From positions 1,488,001 through 1,552,000 of the forward strand of contig NZ_AP027364.1 in the NCBI RefSeq assembly GCF_030295975.1: 64,000 nucleotides of DNA, read 5' to 3'. Under the pieces are notes generated by a model. The model was given only the letters and a program-made list of their open reading frames with translations, made no database searches and had not been told where the DNA came from. Both the position numbers and the translations under genes were made by a program. This stretch comes from Thalassotalea atypica (GTDB lineage: Bacteria > Pseudomonadota > Gammaproteobacteria > Enterobacterales > Alteromonadaceae). Within the stretch, counting starts at the first letter, position 1. The number at the start of each line of letters is the position of its first letter. Shown here piece by piece: positions 48,570 through 56,517 of this stretch.

Positions 48570-50873
48570 TTAATTTGACTCAGTTCGTTGTTGTTTTTTG
48601 GCTTGAGCTTTTGCTACTGCGGCAGCAATTCGCTTTTTCTTTTCGTCATTGCTCGAATTCTTTTGTGCCGAGCTATCATTTTTTGATTGTTTGTTGAGTT
48701 GAGCTTTCGCCTTAGCTTTGGCGATTACAGCGCTAACTTTTGCCTTTTTATCTATCTCAACTTCATTATCGATTTCTTTGTTTTCTTGAATGGTCGTATC
48801 GTCATCGACTTTTTCTCGCGTTTCACCGTTTTTTGATACTTCAGCCATACCATGGACTTGCTTTTGGGCTAGTTTTTTAGCTTTGGCTTTAGCAACTGCG
48901 GCGGCTATTTTTTGTTTTTTATCTAATGCCGACGATTTGTCAGATTTGTCAGATTTGTCAGATTTGTCAGGTTCGCTTTCTGTTTCTATAACTAGTTTAC
49001 CTGTTGTTGTAGCATTTTCTTCTGCTTGCTGTTCGGCAAGCTTTTTGGCTTTAGCTTTTGCGATTGCTCTAGCAACGGCTGGTGATTTTTTCGGAGATGT
49101 TGATGTTTGTTCATTTTGTTGAACTGTTGAGTCGTCGATGGTGGTGCTAGGAGCTGTATTGACGTGCTGCACTGCATCTTGCTGGATTTTTGCTTTTGCT
49201 GCTTTTTTTGCCTTTGCTCGAGCGATGGCTGCTGATACTTGAGACTTTTTATCAATTGCATCATCATCATTGGTTAAAGAGCCATTAGTGCCATTTTTTA
49301 CTGTATCTGGCTGTGGCTCTTGTTGTGTTTTTTTCGCTTTCACTCGGGCAAGTGCTGCCGCTACGGCTGATTGGGCATTGCTGCCATCAGCTGATTTGGC
49401 ATTCATTGCAGCTTTACGAGCTTCAGATGCCTTACGTTGTTTTTCTTCTCGCTCGCGTTTTTCTCGTTCTAGCCGAGATTTACGTGCCTCAAATCTAATT
49501 TTTGCTTTTTCTGCTTTGATTTCCATTAACTGTTTTTGACGAATATCAGCTTTCGCAATACGGTAATAGTGGACAAGTGGAATATGACTTGGACATACAT
49601 ATGCGCAAGCTCCACAATCGATACAATCAAAGAGGTTAAGCTTTTGAAGTTGCTCATGGTCATTAGCTTTAGCACTCCACTGCAATTCCTGAGGCAATAG
49701 TTGACTAGGGCAAACCTCGGCGCATTGGCCGCAACGAATACATTCAACTTCTTTTTGATTACTATCAATTTCTTTTTCAGACGGTGCTAACACGCAGTTA
49801 GTGAATTTAACAACAGGTATTTGGTCAGATGGCAGAGTGAAGCCCATCATAGGCCCACCCATTATAATACTCTTCATATCCATATCAGGCTTATAGCCAA
49901 ATTGGCTGAGCAAACTTGCAACAGGCGTCCCAAGGTAAGCCCAAATATTTTGCGGCTTAGCCAATGCTTGACCTGATACCGTAATAACACGTCGAATAAG
50001 CGGAATATCGTCAATGACTGCTTCTGCGATTGCAAAACAGGTGGCAATATTTTGCATGATAATCCCCTGGCTTGAGGGGAGGGTGCCGCTCGGAATTTCT
50101 TTGCCGGTTAGTACTTTTATTAATTGTTTTTCGCCACCAGTAGGGTATTTGGTCGGCAAGGCGCAAACATGAATATCATTAAAAGACTCAGTCACCTTTG
50201 TCAATGTTGCGATAGCGTCGGGCTTGTTGTCTTCTATTCCGATCAGGATATGCTCAGGGGCAAGCAGCTGCTTTAGTATTTTTATGCCTTCCACTACTTT
50301 TGCGCTGTGTTCGCGTATAAGCAGATCATCTGCTGTAATATATGGCTCACATTCCGCGGCGTTAATGATTAAAAACTCGATGTTGGCTTTCGTATCAACT
50401 TTAATGTGTGTCGGAAAGCCTGCGCCTCCCATCCCTGAAATCCCTGCATTGGCAATTTTTTCAACGATTTCTTTACTTGATATCTGCGTGTAATCACTAC
50501 AAATATCTTTCTTGCGCCACGTATCTAACCCGTCAGGTTTAAGAAAAATACATGGTTCACTTAATCCTGAAGGATGAGCAACCATATGATCTTCGATTTT
50601 GATGATTTCACCGCTTGTTGATGCGTGTACGGGGACCATCATCGGTAAGCTTGGCTGAGTTAAGGGCTGACCTTTTAAAACTTTATCGCCTGGTTTTACC
50701 AAGAGATCAGCTGGAAGGCCAATATGCTGCTGAATTGGAATGATTAACAGTTCTGGAATAGCACTGTTCTTAATCGGTTTATCATTGGTGAGGAATTTTT
50801 GCTCAGGAGGATGTATGCCGCCATGAAACTTCCAGAACTGACCTTTTTTAATTCGTTCTATTATTGCTTGCAC
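48570..50873 (-). CDS. rnfC: Rnf complex subunit RnfC with long repetitive C-terminal tail
   Basis: RnfC holds the NADH-facing peripheral part of the complex. The 767-residue protein has the core (1-450) with GMGGAGFPTHIKV and two ferredoxin-type clusters, CIRCGQCAEVCP and CIDCGACAYVCP. The remaining ~310 residues are a Lys/Ala-rich tail. Six copies of a unit like AAVAKAKAKK lie in it (for example VAAALARVKAKK, IAAAVAKAKAKK, RIAAAVAKAQAKK), plus an acidic DKS repeat. Tails of this kind are known in gammaproteobacterial RsxC; their role is not clear. Confidence 0.95.
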   Translation of the reverse strand: MQAIIERIKKGQFWKFHGGIHPPEQKFLTNDKPIKNSAIPELLIIPIQQHIGLPADLLVKPGDKVLKGQPLTQPSLPMMVPVHASTSGEIIKIEDHMVAHPSGLSEPCIFLKPDGLDTWRKKDICSDYTQISSKEIVEKIANAGISGMGGAGFPTHIKVDTKANIEFLIINAAECEPYITADDLLIREHSAKVVEGIKILKQLLAPEHILIGIEDNKPDAIATLTKVTESFNDIHVCALPTKYPTGGEKQLIKVLTGKEIPSGTLPSSQGIIMQNIATCFAIAEAVIDDIPLIRRVITVSGQALAKPQNIWAYLGTPVASLLSQFGYKPDMDMKSIIMGGPMMGFTLPSDQIPVVKFTNCVLAPSEKEIDSNQKEVECIRCGQCAEVCPSQLLPQELQWSAKANDHEQLQKLNLFDCIDCGACAYVCPSHIPLVHYYRIAKADIRQKQLMEIKAEKAKIRFEARKSRLEREKREREEKQRKASEARKAAMNAKSADGSNAQSAVAAALARVKAKKTQQEPQPDTVKNGTNGSLTNDDDAIDKKSQVSAAIARAKAKKAAKAKIQQDAVQHVNTAPSTTIDDSTVQQNEQTSTSPKKSPAVARAIAKAKAKKLAEQQAEENATTTGKLVIETESEPDKSDKSDKSDKSSALDKKQKIAAAVAKAKAKKLAQKQVHGMAEVSKNGETREKVDDDTTIQENKEIDNEVEIDKKAKVSAVIAKAKAKAQLNKQSKNDSSAQKNSSNDEKKKRIAAAVAKAQAKKQQRTESN
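48934..48969 (-). repeat. Tandem 9-bp repeat in rnfC
   Basis: Four exact copies of GATTTGTCA (plus strand), encoding DKS repeats. The copy number could change by slippage in steps of three residues without breaking the frame. Confidence 0.9.
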
Positions 50874-50884
50874 TGTTCAATCAC

Positions 50885-51442
50885 CTAATCAATCTGAGCC
50901 ACTGGAATAGCATTTAAGTCCCATTGCCAGTTTTTTGTCGTTTGTGGGATAGGTAACATCTCAATACAGTCGACAGGGCATGGTGCGACGCATAAGTCAC
51001 ATCCTGTACATTCATCAGCAATAATGGTGTGCATTTGTTTCGCGGCGCCAATAATGGCATCAACAGGGCATGCTTGTATGCACTTAGTACAACCTATGCA
51101 ATCTTCTTCAATGATAAAGGCAACTTTAGGGCTATTGTCGCTAGCATGGCTTTCGTCAAGTGGCTGAACTTCAACGCCCATTAAATCAGCTATTTTTTTG
51201 ATGGTACTCTCACCACCAGGGGCACATTTATTGATGGCCTCGCCGTTGGCAACGGCCTCCGCGTAGGGTTTACAACCAGGATATCCACACTGGCCACACT
51301 GGGTTTGTGGAAGTAGGGCGTCTAGTTGTTCAACAAGTGGATCTCCTTCTACTTTAAAACGTTCGGATGCATAGCCAAGCAGAGCGCCAAATAGGCAGGC
51401 GATCAAACCTAAAACGAGTATCGCGATAAAAAGATTAGCCAT
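50885..51442 (-). CDS. rnfB: Rnf complex subunit RnfB (ferredoxin)
   Basis: The 185-residue protein has an N-terminal TM helix. A C-x2-C-x4-C-type cluster follows (CGQCGYPGC), then two 4Fe-4S ferredoxin motifs, [14 protein letters not shown] and [14 protein letters not shown]. It accepts electrons from ferredoxin and passes them into the membrane part. It overlaps rnfA by one base. Confidence 0.96.
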   Translation of the reverse strand: MANLFIAILVLGLIACLFGALLGYASERFKVEGDPLVEQLDALLPQTQCGQCGYPGCKPYAEAVANGEAINKCAPGGESTIKKIADLMGVEVQPLDESHASDNSPKVAFIIEEDCIGCTKCIQACPVDAIIGAAKQMHTIIADECTGCDLCVAPCPVDCIEMLPIPQTTKNWQWDLNAIPVAQID

Positions 51443-52023
51443 TACAATTTTACCAAACCAGTAAAGCCCATGAAGGCCAATGACATTAGCCCAGCCGTAA
51501 TCATGGCTATTGCGGAGCCCTTGAAAGGTTTTGGTACGTCAGCGTTGGCAAGTTTTTCTCGCATTGCCGAAAACATAACAAGAACAAGTGAGAAACCAAC
51601 GGCAGCGCCAAAGCCATAAACTAGAGATTCAAAGAAGTTATGTTGCTTATTTACGTTAAGCAAAGCAACACCTAATACGGCACAGTTAGTGGTAATTAGT
51701 GGTAAGAAAATACCTAATAAACGGTATAAGTTAGCACTGGTTTTGTGAACAACCATTTCGGTAAATTGCACTACTACCGCAATCACCAATATAAAGGACA
51801 TAGTCTCTAAATATTCAATTGATAAGGGCACTAAAATATAGCTATTCACTAGATAGCTAAGCAAGGACGCTAGTGTCATTACAAATGTCGTGGCAAATGA
51901 CATGCCAATAGCAGTTTCGGTTTTTGAAGATACACCCATAAACGGGCATAAGCCTAAAAATTGAACCAGTACAAAGTTGTTCACCAAGACTGTTCCAACT
52001 AGCAATAACAAATAATCTGTCAT
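51442..52023 (-). CDS. rnfA: Rnf complex subunit RnfA
   Basis: The 193-residue RnfA/NqrE-family membrane protein has six TM helices, [13 protein letters not shown] near the start and [13 protein letters not shown]. RnfA and RnfE form an inverted pair that binds an FeS centre in the membrane. It is the first structural gene of the rnfABCDGE-nth operon. Confidence 0.95.
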   Translation of the reverse strand: MTDYLLLLVGTVLVNNFVLVQFLGLCPFMGVSSKTETAIGMSFATTFVMTLASLLSYLVNSYILVPLSIEYLETMSFILVIAVVVQFTEMVVHKTSANLYRLLGIFLPLITTNCAVLGVALLNVNKQHNFFESLVYGFGAAVGFSLVLVMFSAMREKLANADVPKPFKGSAIAMITAGLMSLAFMGFTGLVKL

Positions 52024-52064
52024 ACCAATAATAAAGACGGTAAAAGTCCGGCCATTATCCTTTT

Positions 52065-52136
52065 TTATTGCGCAATTAACAACATATCTTCTGTAGGGTT
52101 ATTACTAATTATGCCCTTACCTATGAAAGGAGTCAT
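52065..52136 (-). CDS. Possible 23-residue leader peptide of the rnf operon
   Basis: ATG at 52136 sits six bases after a full AAGGAG site and opens a 23-codon frame, [23 protein letters not shown] in two parts ([13 protein letters not shown] and [10 protein letters not shown]). It ends 41 bp before rnfA. The ribosome site is better than many annotated genes here. I know of no named family. It could be a leader peptide or a small protein in its own right. Confidence 0.5.
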   Translation of the reverse strand: MTPFIGKGIISNNPTEDMLLIAQ

Positions 52137-52168
52137 TGCAAGCTCCTTGATGTGTGTGATTTTTATCC

Positions 52169-52198
52169 AAAAAAAAAGCCTGATTCGCAGACTTTTTT
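52169..52198 (-). terminator. Terminator after the CsrD-like gene
   Basis: On the minus strand AAGTCTG, loop CGAAT, CAGGCTT (one G-U pair) and a run of T. It lies just after the 52213 stop. Confidence 0.8.
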
Positions 52199-52212
52199 CG
52201 GCGTTGATGTTT

Positions 52213-54096
52213 TTATATGGGTTTAGGTTTGCCAATATAAAACCCTTGGCAACCATCGAGGAATAGTCGGTCTAATGTGTGCTTTTCTTCCTGACTTTCA
52301 ACACTTTCTGCCAGGACATTGATACTCAAACGATGGGCCAAATCAACCATTAACCGTAAAAAGTACTGATTATTTTTATCATCATCAATATCACGGGTGT
52401 ACGTGCTATCCATTTTAATAAAGTCAGGTTTTAAATCTCTAAAGAATTTAAATGATGTAAGCCCCACACCAAATCGTTCTACACATACTCTTGCACCTGA
52501 GCGATGCACCATGTCAATAAATCGTTTACTGGTTTTAATATTTTGTTGTAAGCCATGCTCGGTGATTTCGAAAATAATACGAGGCGCAATGTTTGGTTCT
52601 CTTAATAGACGTCGTTCTAGCCAAATTAAAAATTGTTCGTCTGTTATTGTACGCGCACTAATATTGATACCAAAACTCTGGTCGACAATATTTTTTGAAG
52701 CAATCTCATTAAGTGTTGTTTCAATAATAAGCTTATCAACGGCTGATATCTTATCCAACTTCTCTGCCATAGCTATAAAAGAAGCTGTAGGCAACATTTC
52801 ATCATTAGAGTTTAAAAATCGAGCAAGTACCTCACTGTAAACCTTACTGTTTCGATTTGTCGGTTGGATCGGTTGAATTAACAAACTTACCCGTTGATTT
52901 TCCACTACGCTTTCTATTTCTTGACGCCAATTTTGATTACCACGATTTACATCATTACTTTTAAGCGACTCAGTGTCTTTTTGAACATACCAAGCATTAA
53001 TATGTTGCGTTTGCGCAATACTAATACCTGTATCAGCCAAAGCGAGCAACTCTCCCAGTGGTTTTGTGCGATCAAAATAAACCAAGCCAGAATAAGCAAC
53101 AGAGTCAAGATCTGACGCTTGCTGAAACTCATTAAAACGACTAGTTAAATCGGCAGCATAATTTTCAGCTTCTTTAAGCGTGACATTAGGCAATACGGTT
53201 GCAAAGTCGGAACTGTTTAATCTAAAAAGTTCGCCAGAGCGATATGCAGAAACACCTTTGTTCAATATTTTTGATACATTGACAATGTAATTATCGCCTT
53301 CGTGATAACCATGAATTTGATTAACGGTTTGTAGCTCGCTACAGCGTGTTATTATTAGCACTCCAAATCTAACTTTGCTTTCTTTACTCATTACATTTTC
53401 ATAAAATTGAACAAATTTATTGCGATTATCCAAATGAGTTAAGTGATCGGTATAGGCTTCTTTTTCTAGTACGCTTGAATTAGCCACTTGTGATTCGATA
53501 AGCTGTTTAATTTCAAGAATACCTTGCTTGAGCTCTGGTATGTCGACTAAGTCCTCTACTGCACCGCTACCTTCTGGTGCTTTGATAAGTGCTAAATCAA
53601 TCTTTATCTGCTGATTTATTGCATGGAAAAATTTTTCACTGTGACGCTTACTCATAATGGTCGCAAATATTATCAATAGTGCAATTACAGAAGCGACGAC
53701 GCTAAGCAATTTGGCTATTAGTATCGATTCATTCGCATTAGAAAGTTGGTACTCAATGGCTAGGTCAATATTTTTCATTGAGACCGTTTTAAGTTCTGGT
53801 TGTAAAAAGGCGAATGAAAACGCTTTTTTACTATTCTTATAGCTATATAAACTTTCTTGGTTTGAAAATTTTCGAATTACTAGGATGTCATAATCAGCAT
53901 TCTTCCTAAGTGTGCTAGACATTTCCTTTTGATTATTATGTAAAGCGTTTGCAACTGAATAAATACCTTGCTGATGAAGGTCTTGTTGCTGTGCACTATG
54001 CTGTGCAAGAAAATAAAAGGCTAATAATGTGGTACTGGCTGTAAACACAATACCTAGTAGCGCATTTCGAATCAGCAATTGGGAAAATGTGTACAT
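52213..54096 (-). CDS. Degenerate GGDEF-EAL membrane protein, CsrD-like
   Basis: The 627-residue protein has two TM helices bracketing a ~120-residue periplasmic part, a linker with HAMP-like helices, then GGDEF and EAL domains. The GGDEF motif has become NSSDF and the EAL motif EVL. The DDFG loop has changed to RFGVG. Such loss of both active sites, with this length, fits CsrD (646 residues, HRSDF and ELM in E. coli), which promotes RNase E turnover of CsrB/C RNAs. A LapD-like c-di-GMP receptor is the alternative. Confidence 0.65.
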   Translation of the reverse strand: MYTFSQLLIRNALLGIVFTASTTLLAFYFLAQHSAQQQDLHQQGIYSVANALHNNQKEMSSTLRKNADYDILVIRKFSNQESLYSYKNSKKAFSFAFLQPELKTVSMKNIDLAIEYQLSNANESILIAKLLSVVASVIALLIIFATIMSKRHSEKFFHAINQQIKIDLALIKAPEGSGAVEDLVDIPELKQGILEIKQLIESQVANSSVLEKEAYTDHLTHLDNRNKFVQFYENVMSKESKVRFGVLIITRCSELQTVNQIHGYHEGDNYIVNVSKILNKGVSAYRSGELFRLNSSDFATVLPNVTLKEAENYAADLTSRFNEFQQASDLDSVAYSGLVYFDRTKPLGELLALADTGISIAQTQHINAWYVQKDTESLKSNDVNRGNQNWRQEIESVVENQRVSLLIQPIQPTNRNSKVYSEVLARFLNSNDEMLPTASFIAMAEKLDKISAVDKLIIETTLNEIASKNIVDQSFGINISARTITDEQFLIWLERRLLREPNIAPRIIFEITEHGLQQNIKTSKRFIDMVHRSGARVCVERFGVGLTSFKFFRDLKPDFIKMDSTYTRDIDDDKNNQYFLRLMVDLAHRLSINVLAESVESQEEKHTLDRLFLDGCQGFYIGKPKPI

Positions 54097-54274
54097 GACT
54101 AACGTTTGCTCTCCGAGTTATGAAGTATCTTATAGCTCAAGTGGCACTTATAACATGAATGTTACAGGTTTACTATTAACTGCTTGTAAATAGTAATGTT
54201 ATTTAGTTTTGATTTTAGCAGTAAATTATTTGCTTTATGCAACAATTAATATTTAAAGGAATCGTCATTACGTC

Positions 54275-54303
54275 TTGCTATCGCGGTGGCGCCAATATAT
54301 AAT
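54275..54303 (+). promoter_or_regulatory. Strong sigma-70 promoter upstream of rimP leader RNA
   Basis: TTGCTA, 17-base spacer, perfect TATAAT. Transcription should start near 54310, exactly at the foot of the structured RNA. Confidence 0.75.
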
Positions 54304-54308
54304 TCGCA

Positions 54309-54437
54309 CCAGATTTTTAACGCAAGAACACACTGAGAAATAACGCATGCGTTATTTTGTTCTTGAGTTGTAAGTTAGCACCAAGTGCTAACTTGAATCT
54401 GGGTCAGTGATAAAAGCCCCAGAATTGGGGTTTTTTT
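54309..54437 (+). ncRNA. Branched structured leader RNA or sRNA before rimP-nusA-infB
   Basis: Closing stem CCAGATT (54309-54315) pairs with AATCTGG (54396-54402). Inside are two hairpins. P2: CAAGAACA with TGTTCTTG, topped by the 20-bp palindrome AAATAACGCATGCGTTATTT (54338-54357). P3: AAGTTAGCAC with GTGCTAACTT and loop CAA (54372-54394). A terminator, AAAAGCCCC/GGGGTTTTTTT, follows (54412-54437). No tRNA is present, unlike metY of E. coli. It could be a free ~128-nt RNA or an attenuator. I do not recognise a named family. Confidence 0.65.
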
Positions 54438-54484
54438 GGTTATAGGGCTTTATTTTATAACCAAATACAGCAGGATTTTTCGCT

Positions 54485-54504
54485 GGGCTTTATGCCCTTT
54501 TTTT
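54485..54504 (+). terminator. Second terminator-like hairpin just before rimP
   Basis: GGGC, loop TTTAT, GCCC and seven T, 18 bp before the rimP start. Its position inside the leader suggests attenuation. Confidence 0.6.
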
Positions 54505-54522
54505 ATATCTGGAGAAATTGGA

Positions 54523-54978
54523 TTGGCAAAATTTGAACAAAAATTAACTGAAATGCTTAGGCCATCAGTAGAACAAGTAGGCAAAGAGTTACTGGGTATT
54601 GAGTTTATCAATGCGGGTAAGCATTCCGTTCTTCGTTTGTTTATCGATCATGAAAATGGTATTGACGTTGATGACTGTGCAGAAGTGAGTCGTCAAGTAA
54701 GTGCTATTTTGGATGTCGAAGATCCGATCAGCAGTGAATATAGTTTAGAAGTATCCTCTCCTGGCTTAGATCGCCCTCTATTTGATTTAGCTCATTTTGA
54801 GGCTGTTGTCGGTGAAACCGTCGACGTTAAACTTTCAATTCCGTTAAATGGTAGAAGAAAGTTCAAAGGTGTTTTAGACGCCGTAGAAAATGACATGTTA
54901 ATTGTAATTGTAGATGGCCAAGACTATGAGTTGCCACACAGTAACGTTGACAAAGCAAACTTGGTTCCCAAATTTTAA
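54523..54978 (+). CDS. rimP: Ribosome maturation factor RimP
   Basis: RimP assists 30S subunit maturation. The start is TTG 54523 (LAKFEQKL), eight bases after GGAG. This gives 151 residues against 150 in E. coli; a longer open frame to 54436 runs through a hairpin and is unlikely. Motifs: VEQVGKELLGIEF, DCAEVSRQVSAILDVEDPI and the segment EVSSPGLDRPL. First gene of the rimP-nusA-infB operon. Confidence 0.95.
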   Translation: MAKFEQKLTEMLRPSVEQVGKELLGIEFINAGKHSVLRLFIDHENGIDVDDCAEVSRQVSAILDVEDPISSEYSLEVSSPGLDRPLFDLAHFEAVVGETVDVKLSIPLNGRRKFKGVLDAVENDMLIVIVDGQDYELPHSNVDKANLVPKF

Positions 54979-55002
54979 ACTTTAATATAAAGGCTAAAGA
55001 GC

Positions 55003-56496
55003 ATGAGTAAGGAAATTTTACTGGTTGTAGATGCCGTCTCAAATGAGAAAGCAGTGCCTCGCGAAAGCATATTTGAGGCGATGGAAACTGCACTTGAAAC
55101 AGCCACTAAGAAAAAATATGAAGGCGATATCATTGTACGTGTTTGCATTGATAGAAAAACAGGTGAGTTCGATACTTTCCGTCGTTGGTTAGTAGTTGAA
55201 GATGATCATCAAATGGAAAACCCATTTGCAGAAATGAGTCTTTCAGCTGCGCAATATGAAGCGCCTGAAACTGTATTGGGTGATTATGTAGAAGAACAAA
55301 TTGAATCGGTTAAATTTGACCGAATCACCACACAAACAGCAAAACAAGTCATCGTTCAAAAAGTACGTGAAGCAGAGCGTGCATTAATCGTTGATGCATA
55401 TCAAGATCAAGTAGGTGAGCTAATCACGGGTGTTGTTAAAAAAGCAAACCGTGAAAGTGTCATCTTAGACTTAGGTAATAATGCTGAAGCCATTATTTAT
55501 CGCGATGACATGTTACCGCGTGAAGTTTTCCGTCCGGGTGACCGAATTCGTGGTTTATTGTACGCAATCAAACCAGAAGCTCGTGGTGCACAATTATTCG
55601 TATCTCGTGCAAAACCTGAAATGCTTATCGAATTATTCCGTGTCGAAGTGCCAGAAATTGGCGAAGAGATGTTAGAGATTAAGGGCGCAGCTCGTGACCC
55701 AGGCTCTCGAGCAAAGATTGCTGTTAAAAGTAACGACAAGCGTATTGACCCAGTAGGGGCATGTGTAGGTATGCGAGGCTCTCGTGTACAAGCAGTTTCT
55801 GGTGAATTAGGCGGTGAGCGTGTCGACATCGTATTGTTCGATGACAACCCCGCACAATTCGTTATTAATGCGATGGCTCCAGCTGAAGTTGCATCAATTA
55901 TTGTTGATGAAGACAAAGGCACTATGGATATTGCTGTTGAAGAAGGCAATTTAGCCATGGCGATTGGCCGTAATGGTCAGAATATTCGTTTAGCAAGCCA
56001 GTTAACAGGCTGGGAACTAAACGTCATGACTGTTGATGACATGAATGAGAAGCATCAAGCTGAAAATGACAAGGTGCTAAATTTATTCACTGAAAAATTA
56101 GATATCGACGAAGATTTCGCCACTATGCTAGCGGAAGAAGGTTTCACTTCATTAGAAGAGATTGCCTATGTTCCAGCAAGTGAATTACTTGAAATAGATG
56201 GTCTAAATGAAGACATCGTTGAAGAGCTTCGTGAAAGAGCGAAGGCAAGCTTAACGACTCAAGCATTAGCAAGTGAAGAAACACTAGAAGGCGCAGAGCC
56301 TGCTGAAGATTTATTAAACCTTGAAGGTTTAGATAAGCATTTAGCATTTGTCTTTGCAAGTAAAGGTGTTTGTACGTTAGAAGACCTTGCAGAGCAAGGC
56401 GTTGATGATTTAATCGATATCGAAGAACTGGATGAAGCAAAAGCAGGTGAATTAATCATGGCTGCTCGTAACATCTGCTGGTTTAATGAAGAATAA
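55003..56496 (+). CDS. nusA: Transcription termination/antitermination factor NusA
   Basis: The 497-residue protein has the RNA polymerase-binding N-domain, S1 domain ([21 protein letters not shown]) and two KH domains ([30 protein letters not shown]). Two acidic C-terminal repeats ([37 protein letters not shown]) follow, as in gammaproteobacterial NusA. NusA controls pausing, intrinsic termination and antitermination. It lies 24 bp after rimP and could act on the hairpins in the operon leader. Confidence 0.98.
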   Translation: MSKEILLVVDAVSNEKAVPRESIFEAMETALETATKKKYEGDIIVRVCIDRKTGEFDTFRRWLVVEDDHQMENPFAEMSLSAAQYEAPETVLGDYVEEQIESVKFDRITTQTAKQVIVQKVREAERALIVDAYQDQVGELITGVVKKANRESVILDLGNNAEAIIYRDDMLPREVFRPGDRIRGLLYAIKPEARGAQLFVSRAKPEMLIELFRVEVPEIGEEMLEIKGAARDPGSRAKIAVKSNDKRIDPVGACVGMRGSRVQAVSGELGGERVDIVLFDDNPAQFVINAMAPAEVASIIVDEDKGTMDIAVEEGNLAMAIGRNGQNIRLASQLTGWELNVMTVDDMNEKHQAENDKVLNLFTEKLDIDEDFATMLAEEGFTSLEEIAYVPASELLEIDGLNEDIVEELRERAKASLTTQALASEETLEGAEPAEDLLNLEGLDKHLAFVFASKGVCTLEDLAEQGVDDLIDIEELDEAKAGELIMAARNICWFNEE

Positions 56497-56517
56497 GAAC
56501 GCCGGAGAACGAAACAG

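Noticed and set aside
48570-49540. Long plus-strand and minus-strand frames opposite rnfC tail
   Set aside because: They arise from the low-complexity Lys/Ala codons of rnfC and lack start signals.
54240-54500. A tRNA gene (metY-like) before rimP
   Set aside because: No cloverleaf or TTCGA-type T-loop. The stems found belong to a different branched structure.
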